A DNA stretch of 24,397 nucleotides from a virus. How positions within the stretch are numbered: position 1 is the first letter of the stretch; each line of letters begins with the position of its first letter. The translations under genes and the position numbers were made by a program. The DNA lies in the IMG/VR virus record IMGVR_UViG_3300009705_002687, positions 1 through 24,397 of that record. One strand, given 5' to 3'. A model generated the notes under the pieces. That model was not told the DNA's origin, did not search any database, and saw nothing but the letters and a program-made list of their open reading frames with translations. Below are positions 1 to 7,281 of the stretch, piece by piece.

Positions 1-996
1 CCCCCAATAGCGGTTAACGTCACTGAATATAATTTTGATGTCAGATATACCTCATCTTTATCTAAAGTTGGTAGGTCAATGCCTGATGAGGATAATGGTA
101 TCATGATAAACATTCCAATGTATAACATACGAGGGGGTAGTCTTCCATATGCGGATAATATGGTTATGCCTTACTTTGATAAGTATCCTGAGGCTAATGT
201 ACAGTTTAAAAAGATTGTAAAAGATTTTATTGAATATATAAATGCCGGTGGAGGCGATAAATTAATTAACGTAACAATTAAGGGTAGTGCCGATTCAGGT
301 AAACCGACATTACAGTGGCCAAGTGGGTATTCTAAATTAGACCACCCAAGTGCGAAACCATATAACGGTAAAACTGACCCTGAAGAAATGAATCAGTATT
401 TGGCCGATATGAGAGCTAACCAATATGCACAAGCTTTAATTAATGGTGTTAAAGAATCTACAGGATTTGATTTAAAAATAAAAGTAAAAAAGGGAGATAA
501 CTTCTATGGGCAAGGTGAAAGTAAAAGAGGTGAAGAATTTAGAAAAATTACTTTAAATCCAAATGCTAAACAACATGAAGTAAAAAATACGACAGAAACA
601 CCTGGTACCGTAACAAACCCTGAAATTAAAAAAGGTGGTATACCATATCTCGTTGATGTATATTTGGAAGGTCAAACCGAAAATATGAAAGGATATAGGG
701 TAATGGATAGTAAGGGATATAAACGATTAGGTATTAGTCGTGAACTAACTGAAAAGTTAGATTTACCTAAATTTGAGGGTAAAGTAAGTTCAGAAGTAAA
801 AGGTGAAGATTTTTATGCTAATGGGAAATTAGTTGGTAAAATAAAAACTATGAATGAAAGTCCTGTTAATATGTCTGGAAAACCAAGATATTTCGCCGGA
901 CCAATAAGTACGGTTGCGGCTTATAGAACACATAAAATTAATGGTGAAGATGTAACAATATCTTATTTAAAGGACGCTTACTTCGCATTCTTTTAA
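1..996 (+). CDS. Phage protein with probable OmpA-like domain (5' partial)
   Basis: The frame is open from the first base, so the gene starts upstream of the window; the first ATG at 79 is unlikely to be the true start because the frame continues in front of it. Counting from that ATG, residues about 60-165 look like an OmpA-type peptidoglycan-binding domain: a strand with VTIKGSAD, then the N-x2-LA-x2-RA helix (NQYLADMRA), a further strand, and a closing GQGESKRG...RKITL block resembling the conserved G-x-G-E ... R-R-V-x-I end of OmpA domains. This is pattern resemblance only. The remaining C-terminal 140 residues are not recognised. In a phage such a domain could belong to a virion protein that touches the cell wall, but nothing here proves that. 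The stop lies 15 bases from the stop of the convergent CAP-domain gene. Confidence 0.6.
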   Translation, partial: PPIAVNVTEYNFDVRYTSSLSKVGRSMPDEDNGIMINIPMYNIRGGSLPYADNMVMPYFDKYPEANVQFKKIVKDFIEYINAGGGDKLINVTIKGSADSGKPTLQWPSGYSKLDHPSAKPYNGKTDPEEMNQYLADMRANQYAQALINGVKESTGFDLKIKVKKGDNFYGQGESKRGEEFRKITLNPNAKQHEVKNTTETPGTVTNPEIKKGGIPYLVDVYLEGQTENMKGYRVMDSKGYKRLGISRELTEKLDLPKFEGKVSSEVKGEDFYANGKLVGKIKTMNESPVNMSGKPRYFAGPISTVAAYRTHKINGEDVTISYLKDAYFAFF

Positions 997-1011
997 TTAC
1001 TATAATTTATT

Positions 1012-1527
1012 TTACGGAAACATTTGAACTACAATAATTGCATTCAATTTTTTATTGTAAACAACGTGGTGACCATAGTGACTTGGTAATATATAACCTT
1101 CATTAAGGTAATCTCCATATTCAGTTAAAACATTCATTTTATGGTATTTTGAATTCATAAAATTATTATGTGCTTGTGTAGCAATTTCTAAATCTGTTTT
1201 AGTTGAGTGGTAGGTAAATGCGGTTACATTTTCTGATGAATTAGTATATTTTGAATTACTTGCGATTTTAATTCTATCAGATGGGTATTTATATTTTAAG
1301 TTAGGATTAGTATGAGATACTTGTTTGACACTTATAATTGTACTTAAATAATTAGCTTGTATTTTAGCTCCATTATTTATTAAAGTATCGGTAATAAATG
1401 TAGTTAACCCTCTTTCACTTCTTTCTTTATTTACTAAATTTAGTAAATGTTTTTCTATTTCACCTAAGTTTTGTGAATAACCTAGACTACAAATAAGTGT
1501 TAGTAATATTAGTAGTATCTTTTTCAT
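1012..1527 (-). CDS. Secreted CAP/SCP-domain protein (YkwD-like)
   Basis: From this start the protein has 171 residues and opens with a clean signal peptide: two Lys, a Leu/Ile-rich core and a probable cleavage after GYSQ. An upstream in-frame ATG at 1554 would add nine residues before the signal peptide, so 1527 is preferred. The mature part looks like a bacterial CAP (SCP-like, YkwD) domain: NKERSERGL near the start, SHTNP with the conserved His, SSENV with the conserved Glu, an FMNSKYHKMNVL block matching the W-x-x-S-x-x-H-R-x-x-I/M-L motif, and a final strand ending VVQMF. Secreted bacterial CAP proteins have no single established function. It is a lone minus-strand gene between two + strand genes. 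TATATTTG, matching the Bacteroidota -7 box, sits four bases before the start with no convincing -33 box, so a nearly leaderless transcript is possible. Likely acts in the periplasm or outside the cell. Confidence 0.82.
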   Translation of the reverse strand: MKKILLILLTLICSLGYSQNLGEIEKHLLNLVNKERSERGLTTFITDTLINNGAKIQANYLSTIISVKQVSHTNPNLKYKYPSDRIKIASNSKYTNSSENVTAFTYHSTKTDLEIATQAHNNFMNSKYHKMNVLTEYGDYLNEGYILPSHYGHHVVYNKKLNAIIVVQMFP

Positions 1528-1531
1528 ATAA

Positions 1532-1539
1532 CAAATATA
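1532..1539 (-). promoter_or_regulatory. Possible Bacteroidota -7 box for the CAP gene
   Basis: On the minus strand this reads TATATTTG, an exact match to TAnnTTTG. It ends four bases before the chosen start, so transcription would begin at or very near the ATG. No TTTG is found 19-20 bases further upstream, so the promoter is only half supported. Confidence 0.35.
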
Positions 1540-1571
1540 AGCCTTTAAAACCAATTATACTAATAATATAC

Positions 1572-1579
1572 TATTTATT
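1572..1579 (+). promoter_or_regulatory. Late-type motif TATTTATT before the 637-residue gene
   Basis: TATTTATT followed by an A-rich stretch ends 13 bases before the start codon at 1593, the same spacing seen before several other + strand genes in the window. Read as a phage late promoter by recurrence, not by experiment. Confidence 0.5.
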
Positions 1580-1592
1580 ATAAAAGTTTTAA

Positions 1593-3506
1593 ATGAAATT
1601 TATCACACTACTAAACGAAGGTAAAAAGGAAAACCTTATTTCAAAGTACGGTAACGAACTTATATTCGATAATAATGACTTTATATCGACTATTGTTGAT
1701 AGTGACCCCTCAAGTACTAAGAAGTATTCTGAGTGGACTATTAATCAAGTAATAGAGTTCATGAAAGTTAATGATGGAGCATCACTTCCCGATGTTATAA
1801 CTCAAATAACTGACTCAATAAAAACTTTTAATGATGTCGCTCAATCAATAACGGATGAGGATATTACATTTGCTAAAAAATTACATTCAGGTATTGATGA
1901 TACATACATTAAAGGTGGTCCAAGAGACATTTATAGATATAGGTCTTATTGGGAACTTCAAACCTTATTATCCGCAATAGATAAAAGAAAAAAAGATAAA
2001 GAACAGGAAGTTGAAGCCAAAAAAGATGTCGATAAGATTTATGAAGACAGTCGTTTTTTAATTGTCCAACCTTATTCACATAAGGCAAGTTGTTATTATG
2101 GTGCAGGTACTAAATGGTGTACATCTTCAAAAGATAATGAGAACTACTTTGATAGATATGGGACTGATGGTAGATTAATCTATATTATAGATAAACAATC
2201 TAAGGACACAACATTCGGTAAGATGGCAATACACATTAATATAAACGATAATGTATGGATTTACGACCAAAAAAATGAACAAAGAAGTGAACAGTTTTTA
2301 TTAGACCGATTTGAACCTATTGCCGAAACCATCAAGAAAATGATTAAGGGGGATGATGATTATACTATTCTTAAAAAGATTGCGGAAGGAAAATTGACTC
2401 CGTCAACTCAAAAACTAACTGCCCCCTACTTTAAAAAAATGGATAAAGAAGACGTTTACCTATCATTTGATGACGTTAAGGAATATCTTAGTTTATTTTC
2501 TCAGACGTTAGAAGATTATGAGATTGAGTCATACGCTTATGCTGTGGATTCGCCATATGGGTATGAATCGTACTACTATGACCCGTACAACTTTATGGAT
2601 GAGTTAAAAGAGGGATATCCTTTATATGACTTTAATGCTGGTCATTTAAAAAAATTAAAAGAAGTGTTAGAAATTGCTGGTAGTGATTTAGTCAAAAGTT
2701 TTAAGACTACGCCAAACGTATCTAAAGAAAAATTAATAAGGTTTAAAGAGTTAGGCCACGATTTAAAGGATTACTATGAGTTATACGACTTATCAATATT
2801 TGACAAAGATGGTAGTTTAGAGAAAATGGGTGAATTTATTGGTAGTTTTGATGCAAAATTCTTAGATACTTTTGATGATACATATGGGTACGCTAAAAAT
2901 CAGGCTATGGAGGTAGGTGTGCAAAAAGCTTTAAAAGAAGAATTATGTGAAATATACAAACCAATAGGTATAGAATTAGAATCCGCTTGTTTCTATAAAT
3001 ACTATATTAGTATTAGTAAATTAATCTCAATGTATGAAGAAAACTTGGAGTACAATAAAAATTTATCGTTAAATGAAATGTTAATAGATTATGTTGAAAA
3101 TAATCTAACTATTAATGTTGAAGAGCCACATAATTTAGCTTATGAAAACATAGACCAAGAAACATTTGCCTATTACTTTAACGACAACATGGACTCGGCA
3201 TTTGATAATCTATTGGAGAGATTACAAGACTCGGACTCCTATATCGATTTAAAGGTTTATCGGGAAATTTATAATTTTATCGAAAATAAGTATGGGTGGA
3301 ACAAAACAGTTTCAGTTGAGCCATTAAGTAAGAATAAATCGAAGGATACTGTTATTGAGTTTTTTAAAATTAATCCCGAAACTAATAAAATTGATTTTCA
3401 ACTAAAAAAATTGGGTAATTACGGAATTAAAAAAGGTAGTGCTAAATTGTCAACAATTCAAAAATTAATGACTAACTACCAATTATTTGACCCTTTTGAT
3501 GATTAG
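1593..3506 (+). CDS. Large phage protein of unknown function with YGAGTKWCT motif
   Basis: A 637-residue soluble protein with no signal peptide or membrane segment. I do not recognise a named function. The N-terminus (FITLLNEGKKENLI) resembles openings of other T4-like phage proteins of unknown role. A lysine/glutamate-rich helix near residues 128-150 leads into a distinctive block at about 150-235: a strand FLIVQPYSHKASC, then YGAGTKWCT at residues 169-177, an aromatic Y/F-rich stretch, an LIYIID strand and KMAIHI. I have the impression of this Cys/Trp block in other phage proteins, but cannot name the family. The rest is rich in Asp, Tyr and Lys and probably mostly helical. It has its own late-type motif 13 bases upstream. 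It ends tail-to-tail with the minus-strand peptidase gene, the two stop codons sharing bases 3503-3506. Confidence 0.85.
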   Translation: MKFITLLNEGKKENLISKYGNELIFDNNDFISTIVDSDPSSTKKYSEWTINQVIEFMKVNDGASLPDVITQITDSIKTFNDVAQSITDEDITFAKKLHSGIDDTYIKGGPRDIYRYRSYWELQTLLSAIDKRKKDKEQEVEAKKDVDKIYEDSRFLIVQPYSHKASCYYGAGTKWCTSSKDNENYFDRYGTDGRLIYIIDKQSKDTTFGKMAIHININDNVWIYDQKNEQRSEQFLLDRFEPIAETIKKMIKGDDDYTILKKIAEGKLTPSTQKLTAPYFKKMDKEDVYLSFDDVKEYLSLFSQTLEDYEIESYAYAVDSPYGYESYYYDPYNFMDELKEGYPLYDFNAGHLKKLKEVLEIAGSDLVKSFKTTPNVSKEKLIRFKELGHDLKDYYELYDLSIFDKDGSLEKMGEFIGSFDAKFLDTFDDTYGYAKNQAMEVGVQKALKEELCEIYKPIGIELESACFYKYYISISKLISMYEENLEYNKNLSLNEMLIDYVENNLTINVEEPHNLAYENIDQETFAYYFNDNMDSAFDNLLERLQDSDSYIDLKVYREIYNFIENKYGWNKTVSVEPLSKNKSKDTVIEFFKINPETNKIDFQLKKLGNYGIKKGSAKLSTIQKLMTNYQLFDPFDD

Positions 3507-4564
3507 TAGATATGGTTACTCAATAATTTTTGTCTAATAACCTCATACAATTCTAATGTTTCTTCATCATCTAAGTAAATTATTTCACCTGTAATTTTAC
3601 TTTCAATCTCTACTCCACTACTTGAAATAGTGATGGAATTATATTCAGTATCGTATACTTCTTTATCTTCTTCAAAATCCTCATCATCATAGTCCTGAAC
3701 ATCAAATAATGGGGTAGTAGTTGACCAATCAGGTTTTTGATAATTATATATGAACTTACTATTACCTAATTCGTCAACTAAACGGTTAGCGAATGTAATT
3801 GCCCGTTCAACATCATCGACCACTACAAATTCTTGTTCTGTATGCATATTATAATATCCACATGAGAAATTAATACAACTAAAATCGCCCTTACGTTTAA
3901 TTTGAGAAACATCGGTATATGGATGGGATTGAGGGTCTGCAGTAATTCCCATCACCTTATTAAATAATGGAAGTGCGACATTGATAAAATCCCCATCTTT
4001 TTCATATAGCCTAGTACCTGAACAAATCTCGGTAATTAAGTGATTACCTGGTGCATCAAATTGTACCGCATATCCTACATCAGTCAAAAAGTTAGTATCA
4101 CACTTACTTGAACCGTGACACCCTGTTTCTTCAGATACAAATAACCCTATTTTTACTTTAGGAAGGTCATTTAGAAGTTCAAGGGCAATAAACACTCCAC
4201 ACTTATCATCTCCTCCAATACCTGTCGGTTTACCGTCTTCGGTATACCCTTTCAGGGATAAGAACTCTTCATTATCATATGTATGACCAAAGGTATGAGG
4301 TTTGATAAGTGACTCTTCTTGAACAATGATTTTATCGACCAGTGAATGTACCGTATCAGTATGAGCAATAAACATTGGATAAAACTCTCCCTCATCTAAT
4401 ATACCTTTAGTAGCATAAACATTATTCATATCATCAGTATAGTACTTAACATTTGGCATTGAGTCCATTACACCACATAAGTACTGTACCATATCATCTT
4501 CCTGATACGTTTTAGTAGGTATTGATAGTACTTCCTTTAGTCTATTGAGTCGTTTATTGTCCAT
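3503..4564 (-). CDS. M20-type zinc metallopeptidase
   Basis: A 353-residue cytoplasmic enzyme of the M20/M28 di-zinc peptidase superfamily, expected to release amino acids from small peptides. The metal-binding pattern is complete: His68 and Asp70 in AHTDTVHS, Asp119 in GIGGDDKCG, the Glu145-Glu146 pair in SEETGCHGS (general base and ligand), Asp170 in FDAPG and His241 in MHTEQE. The usual roughly 110-residue lid/dimerisation domain of M20 dipeptidases appears shortened, since little separates FDAPG from the last His block. The C-terminal 85 residues form an acidic extension (DYDDEDFEEDKE) with no known role. Substrate is unknown; peptidase-T-like aminopeptidases are the closest in feel. It lies 62 bases downstream of the Clp gene on the same strand and has a near-consensus Bacteroidota promoter of its own. 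Its stop overlaps that of the convergent + strand gene. Confidence 0.85.
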   Translation of the reverse strand: MDNKRLNRLKEVLSIPTKTYQEDDMVQYLCGVMDSMPNVKYYTDDMNNVYATKGILDEGEFYPMFIAHTDTVHSLVDKIIVQEESLIKPHTFGHTYDNEEFLSLKGYTEDGKPTGIGGDDKCGVFIALELLNDLPKVKIGLFVSEETGCHGSSKCDTNFLTDVGYAVQFDAPGNHLITEICSGTRLYEKDGDFINVALPLFNKVMGITADPQSHPYTDVSQIKRKGDFSCINFSCGYYNMHTEQEFVVVDDVERAITFANRLVDELGNSKFIYNYQKPDWSTTTPLFDVQDYDDEDFEEDKEVYDTEYNSITISSSGVEIESKITGEIIYLDDEETLELYEVIRQKLLSNHIY

Positions 4565-4582
4565 GATATATGTTTTAGAATA

Positions 4583-4614
4583 CGAATATAAGGTTAATAT
4601 TGGAATAAACCAAA
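4583..4614 (-). promoter_or_regulatory. Bacteroidota-type promoter for the peptidase gene
   Basis: On the minus strand TTTG (4611-4614) is followed after 20 bases by TATATTCG (4583-4590), one mismatch from TAnnTTTG, ending 18 bases before the start codon. This matches the host housekeeping promoter form TTTG-N19/20-TAnnTTTG. It would let the peptidase be made independently of clp. Confidence 0.5.
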
Positions 4615-4626
4615 AGAAAAGGAAAA

Positions 4627-6645
4627 TTAATTATCTTTCTTAATGATTAATTCTTCATCGTCCTTCATATCAATAATAAATGGTTCATTCTCATTGATGT
4701 TACCTCGTAGTATTTCCTCAGAAATTAAATCCTCAATTTTTTCTTGGATAGCTCGATTAATTGGACGTGCACCATACTTCTCGTCAAAACCTACCTTAGC
4801 GATGTATTCTTTAACTGACTCAGTTATAGTCATTTCATACTTCATCTCAAATAAACGTTTCGTAAGTTTTAGTAACTCGATATCTACAATCTTAACAACT
4901 TCTTTCTCTTTTAGTGGATTGAAAACTACTACCTCATCAACACGATTTAAGAATTCAGGGGTAAAATGGTTCTTTAACTCTTTTTGAAGAATTGTCTTTT
5001 TCATGTCTTCATTATTGGACATTCTATTCTTAGTGTCAAACCCAACACCTACTCCAAAGTCTTGAATTTTTTTAACCCCTAAGTTTGATGTCATAATGAT
5101 TAAGCAATTTTTAAAGTTAATCTTACGACCGAAACTATCAGTTAAGTGTCCATCATCCATCATTTGAAGTAACAATGAGAAAATATCTTTATTCGCCTTT
5201 TCAATCTCATCGAATAAAACTACAGAATATGGTTTGTTTTTAACTGCTTCAGTTAATTGACCTCCTTGGTCATGACCGACATATCCTGGAGGAGAACCAA
5301 TTATTCTCGACATTGAGTACTTCTCTTGGTATTCTGACATATCCATTCTAATAAGTGAGTCTTCGCTACCAAAAATTTCTTTAGCTAATTGTTTAGCTAA
5401 ATGTGTCTTACCTACACCTGTCGAACCTAAAAAGATAAAAGAACCTATAGGTCGGTTAGGGTCTTTAATTCCGATACGATTTCTACGTATTGCCTTTGAT
5501 ATCTTTTCAACGGCAAATTCTTGACCAATTACCGAACGGTTGAGACTATTCTCGAGACCCAATAAAGATTCTTTATCATCTTTATTTAACTTCGTTACAG
5601 GTATTTTAGTCATAGTAGATACTACTTCATAAACCATATCTTCGGTAATAGGTTTACGTGTGTTATTTTTTGACACCTCAAACTTTACCTTTTCGTTATC
5701 TAATTTTTTAAGAATTTTTCTTTCTTTATCTCTTAATTCTGCTGCCTTTTCATATTGTTGAGATTTAACTACCCGTATTTTCTCCTCTTTTATATTAATT
5801 GCACGTGACCTAAGTTTTTCAATAACCTCAGGAAGTTTAACATTAATCTGTGCCTTTGCTCCTACCTCATCCATAATATCAATCGCCTTATCCGGAAATT
5901 CACGGTTAGTAATATATCTATCCGCTAATGTCACACAGGCCTTTAACGACTCGGGGGTATACGTCACTTTATGGTGTTCTTCATAACGAGATTTTAAGTT
6001 ATCGAGAATGATTAAAGTTTCTTCGGGTGTTGACCCGTCAACAATAACCTTTTGGAAACGACGCTCAAGAGCTCCATCCTTTTCAATGTTTTCACGGTAT
6101 TCATCAAGAGTCGTTGCCCCAATACATTGTAGTTCACCTCTAGCTAATGCAGGTTTAAAGATGTTAGAGGCATCTAAAGAACCTGATGAGTTACCAGCAC
6201 CTATAATTGTGTGTATCTCATCAATAAAAATTATAATATCTGAATTTTCATTTAACTCATCTAAGATGACCTTTAATCTCTCTTCGAATTGTCCACGGTA
6301 TTTAGTTCCAGCTACAATTGAAGTCATATCTAAAGATACTATTCTTTTATCTGATAAATTTTGAGGACAGTCCCCTTCAAATATCTTCATTGCTAATCCT
6401 TCGACAATTGCCGTCTTACCCGCACCAGGCTCCCCAACAATAATTGGGTTATTCTTCTTTCTTCGAGAAAGAATCTGGGCTATTCGATTAATCTCTCGTT
6501 CACGTCCAACTACTGGGTCAAGTTTACCCATTTCGGCATACTTAATTAAGTCACGAGAAAAATTATCTAAAACGGGAGTTCTAGAGTTATTAATTTCTTT
6601 GGGTTTACGTCCTCCCTTTTCATTAGGGTCTACTGATTCTATCAT
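4627..6645 (-). CDS. ClpC-like AAA+ unfoldase lacking the N-domain
   Basis: A 672-residue HSP100 ATPase that should unfold proteins and thread them into a protease. D1 has Walker A GEPGAGKT (71-78), Walker B with FIDEIH (140-145), and the Arg finger at RRF (195-197). A short middle domain carries a UVR motif (QQYEKAAELRDK, about 297-308), as in ClpC. D2 has Walker A GSTGVGKT (407-414), Walker B VVLFDE (475-480) and sensor 2 GARPINRAI (625-633). The loop between SNLG and FLNRVDE contains VGF (534-536), at the place of the (I/L/V)GF tripeptide by which ClpA, ClpC and ClpX dock on ClpP. The roughly 150-residue ClpC N-domain, where adaptors and substrates bind, is absent: only about 27 residues precede D1. 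No ClpP gene is in the window, so host ClpP is the obvious partner. A near-perfect host-type promoter lies upstream, and a double-UVR gene is divergent. Confidence 0.93.
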   Translation of the reverse strand: MIESVDPNEKGGRKPKEINNSRTPVLDNFSRDLIKYAEMGKLDPVVGREREINRIAQILSRRKKNNPIIVGEPGAGKTAIVEGLAMKIFEGDCPQNLSDKRIVSLDMTSIVAGTKYRGQFEERLKVILDELNENSDIIIFIDEIHTIIGAGNSSGSLDASNIFKPALARGELQCIGATTLDEYRENIEKDGALERRFQKVIVDGSTPEETLIILDNLKSRYEEHHKVTYTPESLKACVTLADRYITNREFPDKAIDIMDEVGAKAQINVKLPEVIEKLRSRAINIKEEKIRVVKSQQYEKAAELRDKERKILKKLDNEKVKFEVSKNNTRKPITEDMVYEVVSTMTKIPVTKLNKDDKESLLGLENSLNRSVIGQEFAVEKISKAIRRNRIGIKDPNRPIGSFIFLGSTGVGKTHLAKQLAKEIFGSEDSLIRMDMSEYQEKYSMSRIIGSPPGYVGHDQGGQLTEAVKNKPYSVVLFDEIEKANKDIFSLLLQMMDDGHLTDSFGRKINFKNCLIIMTSNLGVKKIQDFGVGVGFDTKNRMSNNEDMKKTILQKELKNHFTPEFLNRVDEVVVFNPLKEKEVVKIVDIELLKLTKRLFEMKYEMTITESVKEYIAKVGFDEKYGARPINRAIQEKIEDLISEEILRGNINENEPFIIDMKDDEELIIKKDN

Positions 6646-6669
6646 ATTATATTATTTAATTTATTATTA

Positions 6670-6700
6670 CAAACATAACAAAAGTTATGCATTTATCAAA
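6670..6700 (-). promoter_or_regulatory. Consensus Bacteroidota promoter for the Clp gene
   Basis: On the minus strand TTTG (6697-6700) is followed by exactly 19 bases and then TATGTTTG (6670-6677). This matches the Bacteroidota housekeeping consensus TTTG-N19-TAnnTTTG at every defined base. Transcription should start around 6660-6665, giving a leader of roughly 20 bases before the start at 6645. Confidence 0.75.
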
Positions 6701-6703
6701 TAC

Positions 6704-6716
6704 TGACATTTTGTCA
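6704..6716. promoter_or_regulatory. Palindrome TGACA-TTT-TGTCA, possible operator 1
   Basis: A perfect 5-bp inverted repeat with a 3-base centre lies three bases upstream of the -33 box of the Clp promoter. A second palindrome of the same two half-sites in swapped order lies 31 bp away centre to centre. Position and pairing suggest a regulator site; no regulator is identified. Confidence 0.4.
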
Positions 6717-6734
6717 TATTAAGTTTATTTTACA

Positions 6735-6747
6735 TGTCACTTTGACA
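6735..6747. promoter_or_regulatory. Palindrome TGTCA-CTT-TGACA, possible operator 2
   Basis: A perfect inverted repeat, extendable by one A/T pair on each side. Its centre is 31 bp from that of the first palindrome, about three helical turns, so both would lie on the same face of the DNA. It sits in the middle of the divergent region between the Clp and UVR genes. Confidence 0.4.
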
Positions 6748-6842
6748 TTATAATTACTTTACTACATACCATACTTGTGTTGGCACGTTTATTACTTATC
6801 GTTAATACAAAGATAAACAATTAATTAAGAAAAACTAACATT

Positions 6843-7214
6843 ATGTTCGGAAAAAGAAAATTTAATAACCCATTCAGTGATTTTGACTCTATGTTCAATG
6901 AACTAGATACCTTCTTTAATGAGACTAAACCATTATTTTATAAAATGGGACCTAACGGTTATATGTATTATTATAAGAATGGTAATACTGAAGAATCGTC
7001 AAGTAAGGTTGACGACTTAAAAAATAAGTTAAATGAATCAGTAGTTAATCAGGACTTTGAGACTGCGGTTAAACTTAGAGACATGATTAAGTCTTTAGAA
7101 GAGAACGGAGAGAAAATAAGTGAACTTGAAATAGAACTGAAAAAATCAATTACTGAAGAGAACTTTGAATACTCTATAGAACTTAGAGATAAAATCAAAG
7201 AATTATCAAATTAA
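6843..7214 (+). CDS. Double-UVR-motif protein, candidate Clp adaptor
   Basis: A 123-residue, charged, soluble protein. Two UVR motifs are visible: residues about 60-86 (KNKLNESVVNQDFETAVKLR...) and about 98-121 (ELKKSITEENFEYSIELRD...), each with the hallmark (D/N)(Y/F)E-x-A/S-x-x-L-R-D-x-I-K pattern. UVR motifs form antiparallel helical hairpins; they occur in UvrB/UvrC, in the middle domain of ClpC, and in McsA, a ClpC partner. Unlike McsA it shows no CxxC zinc-binding pairs. The N-terminal 45 residues are Phe/Asn-rich (FNNPFSDFDSMFNELDTFF) and end in a Tyr-rich strand; unrecognised. It is transcribed divergently from the phage ClpC-like gene, whose middle domain has the same motif. A role as adaptor or activator of that Clp is inferred. 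It ends in a strong terminator. No clear promoter was seen in front of it. Confidence 0.85.
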   Translation: MFGKRKFNNPFSDFDSMFNELDTFFNETKPLFYKMGPNGYMYYYKNGNTEESSSKVDDLKNKLNESVVNQDFETAVKLRDMIKSLEENGEKISELEIELKKSITEENFEYSIELRDKIKELSN

Positions 7215-7216
7215 TG

Positions 7217-7242
7217 AAAACCCTCCAATAGGAGGGTTTTTT
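7217..7242 (+). terminator. Intrinsic terminator after the UVR gene
   Basis: A perfect 10-bp stem AAAACCCTCC / GGAGGGTTTT with AATA loop, running into a T tract, starts two bases after the UVR stop codon. It isolates the UVR gene from the following late-type unit. Confidence 0.9.
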
Positions 7243-7260
7243 ATTTAAAAACTATTCGTA

Positions 7261-7268
7261 TATTTATT
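7261..7268 (+). promoter_or_regulatory. Late-type motif TATTTATT before the KTSC gene
   Basis: TATTTATT followed by an A-rich run ends 13 bases before the start at 7282 and lies directly after a strong terminator, where a new promoter is expected. Confidence 0.55.
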
Positions 7269-7281
7269 TAAAAAGTTAACT

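Noticed and set aside
1528-1554. Longer start for the CAP gene at 1554
   Set aside because: It would place nine residues, including polar ones, before a complete signal peptide and would lie upstream of the -7 box.
4643-4987. Plus-strand open frame inside the Clp gene
   Set aside because: It is antisense to the conserved D2 domain of a strongly supported gene and encodes nothing recognisable. The frame at 6008-6364 is rejected for the same reason.
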